IMG/VR virus record: IMGVR_UViG_3300009506_000006
Span: 1 to 64,000 of that record
Source: a virus
Length of the DNA stretch: 64,000 bases
Reading direction: 5' to 3' (one strand)
In this document: piece by piece, positions 1 through 8,413 of the stretch
Layout of the letters: each line of letters opens with the position of its first letter
Position numbering within the stretch: the stretch's first letter is position 1
The notes under the pieces: generated by a model
Seen by the model: only the letters and a program-made list of their open reading frames with translations
Told to the model about the DNA's origin: nothing
Database searches by the model: none
Translations under genes and position numbers: made by a program

Positions 1-754
1 CCATCAGAGTTTTCATGGCAGCGTAGTCCGCTGCACCCAACAGTGATTGGACGTTAGCTGACGGTGTGATCCCGGCAAATGTCTGCAGATCTGTATCGAG
101 CAGGGCATTGTCGATTAAGTTGTCATCAACAGTATCACCATTCAATCTGTCTGGGTCGATATCATTTGAAGTATGCGACTCGTAATTTGTATCACCTTCA
201 GTCTGAGTGACAACGTCTACCATCGATAACCCTGTCGCTCCATCTGATACCGGCGCTGTTCCGGACGATCCGGCAGTAATCAGGTTTTCGACAGTGAGCT
301 TAGTTTCGTCAACATCGATATCGATTTCATGATTGATGGTGTCGTCTGTTATCGTGATTTTGGTGGAACCGGTATTGATGTTTTTAAACTGCAGATCATC
401 CGAGACCTTTTGATAATACGGCCCTACGCCACCAGCACCTTGGTTGGAGGCTGTGTTGGCTTCACCGGAGGATGACAGGTCAAACATTAAACCCCAGTAT
501 GTTGCCCAACTGCCGCCAATACCTGGCTCGTCTCCAGCTGAAGATGTGTGTATAGCTATACAGATATAGGCTTTATTGTCATTTTGAACGACATCATCAA
601 CTTTGTAATCTGTTGATAGCGCCCAGGCGCCCTGCCAGGTCCATTTTTCGTAGTAATCCTGTGCGCCGGTTTGCGGATTGAACTTCCATTTGGCTGCAGC
701 CGGCGCTGCCAGCAACAGCATACATGCCATGATGATCATTAGTTTGCGAAACAT
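1..754 (-). CDS. exported phage structural protein with a carbohydrate-binding-like module, C-terminus outside window
   Basis: The frame opens at the ATG at 754 and has no stop before the window edge, so 251 codons are visible and the C-terminus is missing. The first 21 residues are a signal-peptide-like segment (MFRK, hydrophobic core, then AAPAAA). Residues about 38-82 have the aromatic layout of CBM5/12 chitin-binding-like modules: AWALSTDYKVDDVV, KAYICIAIHTS, SWATYWGLM. The remainder is Thr/Asp/Ser-rich and resembles tail-fibre or spike sequence. It is the last visible member of the minus-strand head operon (coat, 190-aa and 82-aa proteins upstream). A signal peptide on a virion-type protein is unusual. 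Function as a fibre or decoration protein is inference. Confidence 0.75.
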   Translation of the reverse strand, partial: MFRKLMIIMACMLLLAAPAAAKWKFNPQTGAQDYYEKWTWQGAWALSTDYKVDDVVQNDNKAYICIAIHTSSAGDEPGIGGSWATYWGLMFDLSSSGEANTASNQGAGGVGPYYQKVSDDLQFKNINTGSTKITITDDTINHEIDIDVDETKLTVENLITAGSSGTAPVSDGATGLSMVDVVTQTEGDTNYESHTSNDIDPDRLNGDTVDDNLIDNALLDTDLQTFAGITPSANVQSLLGAADYAAMKTLM

Positions 755-765
755 CGCGGTATACC

Positions 766-1014
766 TCACGAATATGTGTAACTTGCACGGTTATCCCACA
801 CGGCTACGTAGTCATTAGTCCCAGCAGCGAACTTAAGGGTTAAAATATTTCCGTTGCCATCGTAGGTGTATTTTTTAATTTGCCAACCAGCCGCGCTGGT
901 GGCTGTGCCTGGCTTGGCAACTCCATGGTATGTCAATGAAGTGCCGGTGTATTCAAACAGCTGTTGCATATCGAGATGCGCCAGCGGGAGATCGAGCATT
1001 TGATTGTTCAACAT
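766..1014 (-). CDS. small virion-associated protein of unknown function
   Basis: 82 aa, preceded by GAGGAG about 9 nt before the ATG. The C-terminal half (WQIKKYTYDGNGNILTLKF, then VWDNRASYTYS) has the look of a short protein repeatedly found among phage structural genes. No membrane segment. It lies 12 bp upstream of the exported protein gene and 14 bp downstream of the 190-aa gene, so it is cotranscribed with them. Confidence 0.7.
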   Translation of the reverse strand: MLNNQMLDLPLAHLDMQQLFEYTGTSLTYHGVAKPGTATSAAGWQIKKYTYDGNGNILTLKFAAGTNDYVAVWDNRASYTYS

Positions 1015-1027
1015 GATATGTTACTCC

Positions 1028-1600
1028 TCAAGACTCTGTCAGAGTCGTTTGTTCGTTTTCGATGACTGGATTATCTTCATCGATTTCCCACTCAAAATCA
1101 TCGACTGTAATATCCATGGATTCATCGTCTTCGAATTCACCATCGACCATATCATCAAGTTCGTAGACTTCTTCAGCAGCCTGTTCCATTAACATGATTT
1201 CCCGAACCATATCGTCAAACGCAGTGGTTTTCGATATCCAAGTGTAAAACCTGTTACGTGCATATTCGTGGAGCTCATCCGCACTGTAGACGCACAGTTG
1301 TGGATCCAGTCCGCGAGTTTCACAGTCTTCAACAAACTTGTCGTCTTCTGCGGCTTGATCTACAGTGATCTCGGGCTGCAGCGTATTCACTGGATCATCG
1401 TTTTTTGTAATTGGCTGAATTTCTTCGACATTTGGCTGCCACTCATCTGAATGCATTGCCGCTTTAACTTCTTCGTCCACATCATACGGCGTATGGATGC
1501 GCGGATCGAAATCAATCATGTTGATGATCAAAAAATCGGTTTTAAGCTTATCTTTAAACTTGGCTGGAAGTTTAATACGAACGGTTTCCAAGACGGCCAT
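1028..1600 (-). CDS. acidic protein of unknown function in head operon
   Basis: 190 aa with a basic N-terminus (RIKLPAKFKDKLK) and a very acidic C-terminal third (DDMVDGEFEDDESMD and similar). The start ATG follows AAGGAGACGTC. Not recognised. Its place after the coat gene suggests a virion assembly or decoration role, but nothing in the sequence shows that. A promoter/operator and a terminator hairpin lie between it and the coat gene. Confidence 0.7.
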   Translation of the reverse strand: MAVLETVRIKLPAKFKDKLKTDFLIINMIDFDPRIHTPYDVDEEVKAAMHSDEWQPNVEEIQPITKNDDPVNTLQPEITVDQAAEDDKFVEDCETRGLDPQLCVYSADELHEYARNRFYTWISKTTAFDDMVREIMLMEQAAEEVYELDDMVDGEFEDDESMDITVDDFEWEIDEDNPVIENEQTTLTES

Positions 1601-1611
1601 GACGTCTCCTT

Positions 1612-1652
1612 GTAAAAAAGAAGGCGGGGCGAGAGTTCCTCGCGCCCGCCTT
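1612..1652 (-). terminator. Rho-independent terminator between coat gene and 190-aa gene
   Basis: Read on the minus strand, an AAGGCGGG stem with a CGAG extension is followed directly by CTTTTTT. It lies about 20 nt downstream of the TAAGAT box of the promoter at 1678-1706, so RNA from that promoter also passes through it. It may therefore act as an attenuator as well as the coat terminator. Confidence 0.8.
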
Positions 1653-1677
1653 GTAGTTTTGGGCTAATTTGACTTCA

Positions 1678-1706
1678 ATCTTACCCTGAGTAAGATTTTA
1701 TGTCAA
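1678..1706 (-). promoter_or_regulatory. sigma70-type promoter with palindromic operator
   Basis: TTGACA (1706-1701) and TAAGAT (1683-1678) are separated by exactly 17 bp. The perfect palindrome ATCTTACCCTGAGTAAGAT (1678-1696) covers the -10 box and most of the spacer. A weaker TTGACT/AAGATT pair faces the other way. The same palindrome type recurs across the window. Confidence 0.8.
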
Positions 1707-2894
1707 TTAGTAATTTCTCCGTGCAATGACTGCCAGATTCGGATCCAAGCATTTTACGCCGTAGAGAACATCAAGTGTTACCAGGACCTTGGCATTTGCG
1801 TCATTGTACGCAACGCGACTGCGCAGAGAAAGTCCAGTACGCGGATCGGTGACGGTAGCAATACGGGCTCCAACTCCATTTCCAGTTTCGGGTAGCGGCG
1901 CCATAGCTACGGCGAACGCGTTCCGATGGAACATAACGTTGTAGTAATATTTGTCCGCATAGTTCGTTGCCGAAATGGTTTCGAACGTCACCACAGTCCC
2001 ACTGTTTGCAGCCGCAACCAGACCCGGATAGCAGGTTACAGTACCTGCGCCACCGGACAGTGTCACGTCAGCTGCCACACTGTAGCGCTGGGTATTGCCG
2101 GTAATTACGAAACTATCACCGGCTTTCAGGGTCTCAGTGCCGGTCAAGCCGGAGACTGAGAGGCTGGTTGCACGGATTGCCGCGGTTGCGGCCAGGGCAC
2201 CAGCAACGTCATTGGTAGCTGAGATGACCGTACCGGAGGTGTGGCTGGACAGTGTTTGCTGTACGAAATGCTCAACTCCGAAACGGGTGCCAAGATGTCC
2301 GCGCAGCGCGGTAGCTTGCTGCTCAGGCGTCTGACCGACTGTGCTTGCACCGTGGAAGATGCCGAGATTCATAAAAGCAGCTTCCAGGGTTGAATCGATT
2401 GCGAAATGCACCATATCGGTGTCGACCATTCCGCCGGCATTGTCGCGCAATACCTTGCGGGTGTTGATGATATCGGCAGCTGTCAGGCTGGAAGCCAGAT
2501 CGTAACTCCACGGCACCTTGTTGTACAGGGTGGTCAGTGAAGTTTCGATATAATTGGCCAGCGCGTACATTGCCGGGCTGATGTGCTCCTGAATGATTTT
2601 TTCGCTGGTGTAAGCCAGCTCCTGGTCGGTCAAACCGAATTTGACTTCGCGCCAGGTATTCAGATCGATGGTGATGTAGTTTGGATTGAGATCGGCCGCG
2701 GTGCCAGTACCGCCTGCCTGGGTTGACAGAGTGCCAGGCTTGCGGATTTGGATCGTGGAGCCAAGCTCGAAGCTCTTGCGCTCATCGTCGTATCCGTGAT
2801 ACACGCGTCGGGCCATGCCCAAAGCATTCTCGAGGACCGTCAGTCCTTCCTGGGCATAGAATACGGGATCATACGGAGTTGTGTAGTTTGACAT
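1707..2894 (-). CDS. major capsid protein, P22 coat-like
   Basis: 395 aa. The N-terminal part (LTVLENALGMARRVYHGY, SFELGSTIQIRKPGT, then ITIDLNTWREVKFGLTDQEL and SPAMYALANYIETSL) follows the P22 gp5-type coat family. Residues about 235-305 form a Gly/Thr/Ser-rich beta segment (SVSGLTGTETLKAGDSF) resembling the inserted domain of such coats. The protein assembles the T=7-type procapsid with the scaffold encoded just upstream (12-bp gap). It is on the minus strand, while terminase and portal are on the plus strand, which is unusual for head genes. Confidence 0.85.
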   Translation of the reverse strand: MSNYTTPYDPVFYAQEGLTVLENALGMARRVYHGYDDERKSFELGSTIQIRKPGTLSTQAGGTGTAADLNPNYITIDLNTWREVKFGLTDQELAYTSEKIIQEHISPAMYALANYIETSLTTLYNKVPWSYDLASSLTAADIINTRKVLRDNAGGMVDTDMVHFAIDSTLEAAFMNLGIFHGASTVGQTPEQQATALRGHLGTRFGVEHFVQQTLSSHTSGTVISATNDVAGALAATAAIRATSLSVSGLTGTETLKAGDSFVITGNTQRYSVAADVTLSGGAGTVTCYPGLVAAANSGTVVTFETISATNYADKYYYNVMFHRNAFAVAMAPLPETGNGVGARIATVTDPRTGLSLRSRVAYNDANAKVLVTLDVLYGVKCLDPNLAVIARRNY

Positions 2895-2905
2895 GCTTTG
2901 TTACC

Positions 2906-3739
2906 TCACTTTTCAGCAATTTGTATTTTGACGCCTTTTTCTATGGCAAGCTTTCTGGCTGCCCGATATTTTTCGGGATCACGGGCATCTTTTTGGCTTA
3001 GCACGATGAATTGGGCGTCTTTGTCGTAGTTCAAATTGCCGGACCCTCCGGGGCCTCCCGGTGAATTACGCAAAATCCAATCTTTTTGCGGGTACTTGTC
3101 GATCAAAAAACCGATGGCTTCCTCGAACTCGGCTGGCTCGCCTATGCGTGCCGGATCTCTGGACAGAATTTTCTCGCCACTGTAATAGCCGACAAGTTTC
3201 AGGTCACCGCTTTTGTCCTGTTCTGGTTTGAAGTATTTGCCGAACACTTCTTGGGCCATATCCCATGGGAGCGTCGTTTTGGGATTTTCGCCTGCAAAGT
3301 ATTTGCTTTTGGCAAAGTGACTTCCGATGATCAAATTGCGGATTGTAGAATCTTTGGTTTTGAGTTGCCCCTCGAATTCTTTGACCTTTTTTTCGTGCTC
3401 CTGGCGCGTTTTGTTCAGTTCGGTGTCGAATGTTTCCGTGTATTGCTTCTTGAGTTTTTCGACTTCACCGGCATCAATGAGCTTTTTGGCGTCCAGGTTG
3501 GCTACCGTTTCCAGGGCTTTCTTGGCCACTTCCGGATCTTCAATGCCTTCGAACAGCTTGAATTTCTCCTGGAATTTCTCCAGATCTTTGCGCCGGGACG
3601 CGCTTTCGTTGTTGAGTTCGTGGATTTTTTTCATGGCCCCGGGTGCATCAAAGGCCAGTTCATTGCCGTCTTCCATCTCGTAGACGGGCTTTCCATCGGT
3701 AAGTACGACATGACCATCTTGGTCCAGCTTCAGTTTCAT
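2906..3739 (-). CDS. scaffolding-like coiled-coil protein upstream of coat (DUF6651-like)
   Basis: 277 aa from the ATG at 3739, chosen because GGAAGGAG lies 9-16 nt upstream; longer in-frame extension runs into the leader hairpin. Residues about 40-150 are heptad-like and highly charged (MKKIHELNNESASRRKDLEK), typical of scaffold or capsid-assembly proteins. A PGGPGGSG linker near residue 235 precedes a basic C-terminal tail, the position of coat-binding tails in P22-like scaffolds. Order scaffold-coat supports the role; the DUF assignment is from memory of the family. Confidence 0.75.
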   Translation of the reverse strand: MKLKLDQDGHVVLTDGKPVYEMEDGNELAFDAPGAMKKIHELNNESASRRKDLEKFQEKFKLFEGIEDPEVAKKALETVANLDAKKLIDAGEVEKLKKQYTETFDTELNKTRQEHEKKVKEFEGQLKTKDSTIRNLIIGSHFAKSKYFAGENPKTTLPWDMAQEVFGKYFKPEQDKSGDLKLVGYYSGEKILSRDPARIGEPAEFEEAIGFLIDKYPQKDWILRNSPGGPGGSGNLNYDKDAQFIVLSQKDARDPEKYRAARKLAIEKGVKIQIAEK

Positions 3740-3772
3740 GCTTCTCGCTCCTTCCTTTGGCATCTCGCCGAC

Positions 3773-3816
3773 AAAAAAATGGGGAACCCAGCAGTGTGCG
3801 GCTGCTGTAATTCCCC
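3773..3816 (-). terminator. leader terminator between divergent promoter and scaffold gene
   Basis: GGGGAA (3781-3786) pairs with TTCCCC (3811-3816), and CAGCAG (3789-3794) with CTGCTG (3802-3807). On the minus strand it is followed by ATTTTTTT. It sits inside the leader of the scaffold-coat transcript, downstream of the promoter at 3901-3935, so it would attenuate the head operon unless bypassed. Confidence 0.75.
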
Positions 3817-3900
3817 GTAAATCTTGATGATTCACACCGGCCTGTGCGAATCAAGACCACGTTATTAACACGATTGTTAACAATATGGTCGACAAAATTA

Positions 3901-3935
3901 TTGACAATTTTCTTACTATCGGTAAGAATTGTCAA
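3901..3935. promoter_or_regulatory. divergent promoter/operator between scaffold and terS
   Basis: A 35-bp near-palindrome: TTGACAAT and ATTGTCAA at its ends enclose TTCTTACTATCGGTAAGAA (3910-3928). On the plus strand TTGACA-17-AAGAAT faces terS; on the minus strand TTGACA (3935-3930) faces the scaffold gene with a weaker GAAAAT -10. One bound repressor could shut off both arms of the head gene cluster. Confidence 0.75.
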
Positions 3936-3994
3936 GTAAAAAATGCAGGCTAGCGAATTTTTTAATCTGGAACTTTAAGAAGCGAGGTGCTCTG

Positions 3995-4531
3995 ATGGCT
4001 GATGTTCTGGGTAGAAAATCCCCAAAATCAAAGAAAGGAGCGTGGAAATATAAGAAGATCGAGATGCTGAAACGGCGTATTCAAATTATGGATTTGAAAA
4101 AACAGGAGTACACTAAAACGCAAATTGCGCAGATGCTTGGTATCGATGAAAGCCAAGTGACTCGTGACATCCAAGCCATAGACCAAGAGGTCTCTGAAGA
4201 ATATCGTTCTAGGATTACTGATTTGTCTGGAATCATAGCCGCGGAATACCAGAAGATCTGTTTTTTGGAAAATTTGTGTGCGCAAAGATTAGAGCGGACT
4301 AAAAACAATCCAGAACGCGGATCGCGTTTTGTCGAAGAATGGCGTAAATTAATGGAACGCAAGGCCAAGCTGCTTGGATTAGACAGCGAAACAAAACACA
4401 GATACACCATTGACGAAAATCCGGCTACCAAAGAACAGCGCGATGCTGCTGTACAAGCTGCGCTGAAGGCAGCTCAGATTAGCAAGGAGCTCAAGCTTGA
4501 CGAAGACAGCGAAACAGTCGGCAGCGCTTGA
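3995..4531 (+). CDS. terS: terminase small subunit
   Basis: 178 aa from the ATG at 3995, behind GCGAGGTG; the TTG at 3929 lies in the operator and is rejected. Residues about 45-75 form a helix-turn-helix (EYTKTQIAQMLGIDESQVTR) followed by a charged helical region, the layout of small terminases that recognise the packaging site. Immediately upstream of and overlapping terL by 35 bp. Assignment rests on the HTH and on gene order. Confidence 0.8.
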   Translation: MADVLGRKSPKSKKGAWKYKKIEMLKRRIQIMDLKKQEYTKTQIAQMLGIDESQVTRDIQAIDQEVSEEYRSRITDLSGIIAAEYQKICFLENLCAQRLERTKNNPERGSRFVEEWRKLMERKAKLLGLDSETKHRYTIDENPATKEQRDAAVQAALKAAQISKELKLDEDSETVGSA

Positions 4532-5978
4532 TTTATCTCCTGAACAGCTGGCTTACAGCCAATTGTTGGCCTATGCTGCTTATATGTATCCGCAGTATAA
4601 AGTGGGACATCATCACGCGCTGATTGCCAAACATTTAGAAAGAGTAGAACGCGGTGAGCTCACTAGGCTTATGGTGTTTTTGCCACCAAGATCAGGCAAG
4701 TCGTTTCTGTGTTCAGAATTTTTTCCAGCCTGGTACTTAGGACGCAATCCGACCAAGCAAGTTATTGCCGCCACATACAGCCACGAAAAAGCCGGGGACT
4801 CGGGCCGCAAAGTTCGCAACTATATGGTCGATCCAATCTTTGCAGCAATTTTTCCGGAATGCCAAGTATCCTCTGATCAAAAAAGTGCCAATCATTTGAG
4901 CACTTTGCAGGGCGGAAACCTGTATTCAGTTGGTGTACGCGGTGCACAGGCCGGCCGCGGCGCACATCTGTTTCTGGTGGATGATCCGCTTAAGGATCGC
5001 AAAGAAGCTGACAGTGAAGTTGAACAGAAGCGTCTGCGTGATTGGTATCGTGCTGTAGCGTATACGCGATTAATGCCTGGCCAATCCGCTGTAATCGTTA
5101 TTATGACGAGATGGCATTACAATGATCTAGCCGGCTGGCTGCTCTCCGAACATAAACATGAAAATTGGACTGTGTTGTCTTTACCGGCAATCTCTGAAGA
5201 TGACGATCTGCTTGGCCGTAAACCTGGAGATCCACTTTGGCCTGAGGCTTATCCGCTTGGCAACCTGTATAAGATTAAAAAGACTGTTGGAACCCGGGAA
5301 TGGAACGCATTATATCAACAGCGTCCGCTGCCGGAAGAAGGCGGCTTGGTTAACCTTGAATGGTTTATGCGCTACTCGATGTTTGACTGGGGCAAATGGC
5401 AGGCTGCAGTACGTGTCGACGGACGCAAGTTCGACCGGGCTAACTCGCATTTTCCAATCAAGAAAATTGTGTGCTCGTGGGATACAGCTTTCAAAGAAAA
5501 GCAAATCAACGACCCGTCTGCCTGCACAGTTTGGGGCGTGACTGATAAGGATTATTATTTGCTGTACATGATCAACGAACGCTTGGACTTTCCTAAACTC
5601 AAGCGCCGTGTGGTTGAAGTCCAGGAACTCAATTGTCGTAAACTGGGATTTAAGAATTACGAAGTCATCGTGCTGATTGAAGACAAGGGCTCCGGCACCA
5701 GCTTGATTCAGGAGCTCAAACGTGAAACCAATATTCCGGTGATTGGCTGTACGCCAGATGCTAATAAGATCTTTCGCATGGAGTCAGTCAGTGCGTTGAT
5801 CGAAGCCGGCCGGGTGTGGATTCCAGACCGTGCAGTTTGGCTGACGGATTTTGAGACCCAGATGGCGGAGTTTCCCTATGGCAAGCATGATGATATCGTG
5901 GACAGTGTAAGCCAATTTTTGCGTTGGATAAATAAACCTAAATTTAAACGTAGTCAAGGAACTCTTTTTTACAAATAA
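4497..5978 (+). CDS. terL: terminase large subunit (ATPase and nuclease)
   Basis: 493 aa from a TTG start, supported by AAGGAG 7 nt upstream and by translational coupling to terS. ATPase domain: FLPPRSGKS Walker A near residue 60, LFLVDDPLKD Walker B near residue 160, MTRWHYNDLAG coupling segment. RNase H-like nuclease: CSWDTAFKEKQINDPS (first Asp), VLIEDKGSGTSLIQEL (second acidic patch), HDDIVDSVSQFLRW (third Asp). It packages DNA into the procapsid through the portal. Confidence 0.95.
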   Translation: MTKTAKQSAALDLSPEQLAYSQLLAYAAYMYPQYKVGHHHALIAKHLERVERGELTRLMVFLPPRSGKSFLCSEFFPAWYLGRNPTKQVIAATYSHEKAGDSGRKVRNYMVDPIFAAIFPECQVSSDQKSANHLSTLQGGNLYSVGVRGAQAGRGAHLFLVDDPLKDRKEADSEVEQKRLRDWYRAVAYTRLMPGQSAVIVIMTRWHYNDLAGWLLSEHKHENWTVLSLPAISEDDDLLGRKPGDPLWPEAYPLGNLYKIKKTVGTREWNALYQQRPLPEEGGLVNLEWFMRYSMFDWGKWQAAVRVDGRKFDRANSHFPIKKIVCSWDTAFKEKQINDPSACTVWGVTDKDYYLLYMINERLDFPKLKRRVVEVQELNCRKLGFKNYEVIVLIEDKGSGTSLIQELKRETNIPVIGCTPDANKIFRMESVSALIEAGRVWIPDRAVWLTDFETQMAEFPYGKHDDIVDSVSQFLRWINKPKFKRSQGTLFYK

Positions 5979-5980
5979 AA

Positions 5981-5999
5981 ATCTTACTGAGGGTAAGAA
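5981..5999. promoter_or_regulatory. operator-type palindrome overlapping the portal ribosome-binding site
   Basis: ATCTTACTGAGGGTAAGAA matches the dispersed operator. It occupies the whole 24-bp gap between terL and portal, and its central GAGGG is also the portal Shine-Dalgarno. No good -35 is present, so here it may act as a roadblock rather than a promoter operator. Confidence 0.6.
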
Positions 6000-6002
6000 C
6001 CG

Positions 6003-7424
6003 ATGGACAAGCAAGAATTACAGCGAACGCATCCGGATTATGACGCAAACATCGATGATTGGAACTTGTACAGTCTGGCTTATACCGGTGGACGCAAATT
6101 TATTGAATACGCTCTCGATCGTATTGAACGCGAAACCCAGGATAATTACGAAGATCGTATCAAGGAAGGTGTATGCCTGAATTTTTCTCGCGCTATTGTT
6201 GATTTGTTTAATTTCTATTTAACGGAAAAGGCCGCTATACGGGAACTGCATACACTTGAAAGTGATGCTCAGTGGCGGATGTTTCTGCGTGACTGCGATT
6301 TCCGTGGTACAGATTTTGACACATTTATGATCGAAGCCAGTCGCTTGAATTCGGTTAACGGTTCACTTGGTTTGCTGGTGACTAAACCAGAAGTTGGTGC
6401 CCAGAATGTCAGCGAAGAAATTAGTGCTAACGTATATCCATATTGCTGTGCGTATACTCTTCAAAACATTCTCGATTGGGAATTCGACAAGGATCCTGCT
6501 AGCGGCCGTCCACGCCTGACTCGCATCAAACTCCGCGAAGACGACGGACGTTACTTGATCTGGTACCTGGACCGATGGGAGCTATGGTCGGTTGGTGCCA
6601 AAGATAAAGTTCATTTAGATGACGGTGGCGAAAATCCGCTAGACGAAATTCCTTTCATCTGGTTTCCAAGCATGCGCAGCCTGGTAGCGCCGTATCTTGG
6701 CCAGTCTGATATTACCGAAATTTCAAGGATTCAGCTTAGCTTAACACGCAATATTTCGTGTGGGGAAGAAATCATCAAATGGAGCGGTTTTCCGATGATG
6801 CGAAAACCCATGCTCATGGAAGGCGAGGAAGAAAAGGAAGACGTGATTGGTAACACGGCAGTGCAGGAATATAATCCGGAATTCGGTGGAGACGCTAAAC
6901 CTGATTGGATGCCGACCGAAGTGCTGGAGCCTATTGAAGCGATCTTAAATTGGATCGATCGCAAAATCGATGAAACCTATCGTATTGCTCATTTATCCGG
7001 TGTGCACGGTCAGCGCAAATCTAATAACGAAGTGTCTAGCGGATTAGCGCTGCGCTACGAATTTCAGCAGCTGTATTCGGTCTTGAGCAAAAAAGCCGAG
7101 TCGCTGGTTGAGACCGAATACAGCATTATTCGGTTGTGGCTGAAATGGCAAAAGAAACTTGACTTGTTCGAACAAATCAAAATCAAGCGCTCCAAGTTGT
7201 TCTCCGTAGACGACTTGGCTATCAGTCTCGAGAACCAGATTAAGACTATGACCAATGTTACCAGCCGGACATTCAAGATTTTGGCTCAGAAACATATGGT
7301 TAAACAAATGCTGCCGGATATTAATGAATCTGATATGCAGACTATAGAAGCTGAATTGCAAGCTCCAACAACACAGAAAAAAGAGGATAATATCGAAGAA
7401 GCTGGTGATTCATTTTCTAAGTAG
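6003..7424 (+). CDS. portal protein
   Basis: 473 aa, third gene of the plus-strand packaging operon. It has the length and composition of SPP1/HK97-type portals: an N-terminal wing (FIEYALDRIERETQDNYEDR, NFSRAIVDLFNFYL), a central stem region (EISRIQLSLTRNISCGEEII), and a Gln/Asn-rich helical C-terminus (SGLALRYEFQQLYSVLSKKA). It forms the dodecameric DNA gate to which terminase docks. Its last 15 bp overlap the end of a convergent minus-strand gene. Confidence 0.88.
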   Translation: MDKQELQRTHPDYDANIDDWNLYSLAYTGGRKFIEYALDRIERETQDNYEDRIKEGVCLNFSRAIVDLFNFYLTEKAAIRELHTLESDAQWRMFLRDCDFRGTDFDTFMIEASRLNSVNGSLGLLVTKPEVGAQNVSEEISANVYPYCCAYTLQNILDWEFDKDPASGRPRLTRIKLREDDGRYLIWYLDRWELWSVGAKDKVHLDDGGENPLDEIPFIWFPSMRSLVAPYLGQSDITEISRIQLSLTRNISCGEEIIKWSGFPMMRKPMLMEGEEEKEDVIGNTAVQEYNPEFGGDAKPDWMPTEVLEPIEAILNWIDRKIDETYRIAHLSGVHGQRKSNNEVSSGLALRYEFQQLYSVLSKKAESLVETEYSIIRLWLKWQKKLDLFEQIKIKRSKLFSVDDLAISLENQIKTMTNVTSRTFKILAQKHMVKQMLPDINESDMQTIEAELQAPTTQKKEDNIEEAGDSFSK

Positions 7425-7679
7425 TATTTCTTTAATTTTAAGCACAGCTAAATATTCAAAGAAATTTTTTAGTACGTCGTGGCAGTTATAACGTTCAACC
7501 CATATTTGCGCAACTCGTTTGGAAAATGGTGTTGCTTCAACTGGATTCCTTGTCAACGAGAAATAAATAGTTTCTCCATTTGCTTCGAAAACGTAATGCT
7601 TAATTCTTCGAAAATATCCGTAATCTTCTGAGTCAGTTTTGTTTTCCCACTTAATTATATAAAGTTTCTGCGATTTCAT
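7410..7679 (-). CDS. KERLL-family small protein, copy 1
   Basis: 89 aa. Starts MKSQKLYIIKW and ends LAVLKIKEILLRK, matching the shared start (K-x-W/Y-I-V-K) and end (YxKERLLGK) of five other genes to 9740. Not recognised outside this array. Its 3' end overlaps the convergent portal gene by 15 bp, with no terminator visible between. Confidence 0.65.
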   Translation of the reverse strand: MKSQKLYIIKWENKTDSEDYGYFRRIKHYVFEANGETIYFSLTRNPVEATPFSKRVAQIWVERYNCHDVLKNFFEYLAVLKIKEILLRK

Positions 7680-7680
7680 T

Positions 7681-7962
7681 TCATATCAACTGGTGCGGTA
7701 AAAAGCAGCAATAGTGCCCCCATTCGTTGATAGCCAGACAGTAGTTATCTGTCGTCATAGCTATTGCTAAACATGGCATATTGACGATCGATCCGTCAGA
7801 TTGCTTAATAAATAATCCGCATCGACTGTTTTCGATTGCCGAAAATATCACAGTAAACTCCGGATTCTGGTGTGCCAGTTTCAGAAAACGCTCAATTTTT
7901 TTCAGCTGGAATTTTGGTATGCAGAGCAACTCGATAACAATCTTTCTTTGGCATATAAACAA
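7681..7962 (-). CDS. hypothetical protein
   Basis: 93 aa open frame with plausible composition (FSAIENSRCGLFIKQSDGSI, then NEWGHYCCFLPHQLI). Its first 20 codons overlap the end of the next KERLL-family gene, so the true start is probably internal and cannot be fixed. Not a member of the array by sequence. Confidence 0.5.
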   Translation of the reverse strand: MFICQRKIVIELLCIPKFQLKKIERFLKLAHQNPEFTVIFSAIENSRCGLFIKQSDGSIVNMPCLAIAMTTDNYCLAINEWGHYCCFLPHQLI

Positions 7963-8177
7963 ATAGTGGTTTCAAACCTCGCGTTTTCTTCATTACATCT
8001 GGTAGCAATGGCAGTAGCTTGCTGTTTTGTCATATGTACAGCGTCTTTGAGATGTCTCCCCCAATAAACATTTCCTAAACCTGTGCGACGTGTCTTTGGA
8101 TTTGTGTCTATGCAGTAGTATGTCGCTGGCTGTGCTATATAATATGTTTTGACGATCCACAACTTTTGATGCTTCAT
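7902..8177 (-). CDS. KERLL-family small protein, copy 2
   Basis: 91 aa. Begins MKHQKLWIVKTYYI, almost identical to the start of copy 3. It contains TICLYAKERLL near its C-terminus, but a 10-residue tail (SSCSAYQNSS) replaces the usual GK stop, as if a stop codon was lost. Its ATG overlaps the stop of copy 3 (ATGA), indicating translational coupling. Confidence 0.65.
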   Translation of the reverse strand: MKHQKLWIVKTYYIAQPATYYCIDTNPKTRRTGLGNVYWGRHLKDAVHMTKQQATAIATRCNEENARFETTICLYAKERLLSSCSAYQNSS

Positions 8178-8413
8178 TTGCCAAGCAGTCTTTCTTTAGC
8201 ATAAAGTTCTATGGTGAAACTATAGTTCTTATAGTTAGAGGACCATCCATAAAATTTTTGCGTCTGACTTTTCAACTGTTCTGCTTCTTGTAGATTAAAT
8301 AACTGTGCATTCTTCAGACTCATTCTCCATAAACGGTCTTTACTATAATACCAGGCAAATTTCGGATAGGTTTCTTTAGTGCATTTTATTACCCACAACT
8401 TTTGATGCTTCAT
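8174..8413 (-). CDS. KERLL-family small protein, copy 3
   Basis: 79 aa. MKHQKLWVIKC start, central aromatic segment (FAWYYSKDRLWRMSL), and IELYAKERLLGK end. The start ATG overlaps the preceding stop as ATGA, which fixes it at 8413 rather than the longer frame. Confidence 0.7.
   Translation of the reverse strand: MKHQKLWVIKCTKETYPKFAWYYSKDRLWRMSLKNAQLFNLQEAEQLKSQTQKFYGWSSNYKNYSFTIELYAKERLLGK

Noticed and set aside
3929-3994. N-terminal extension of terS from TTG
   Set aside because: It would start inside the operator; the ATG at 3995 has a good ribosome-binding site.
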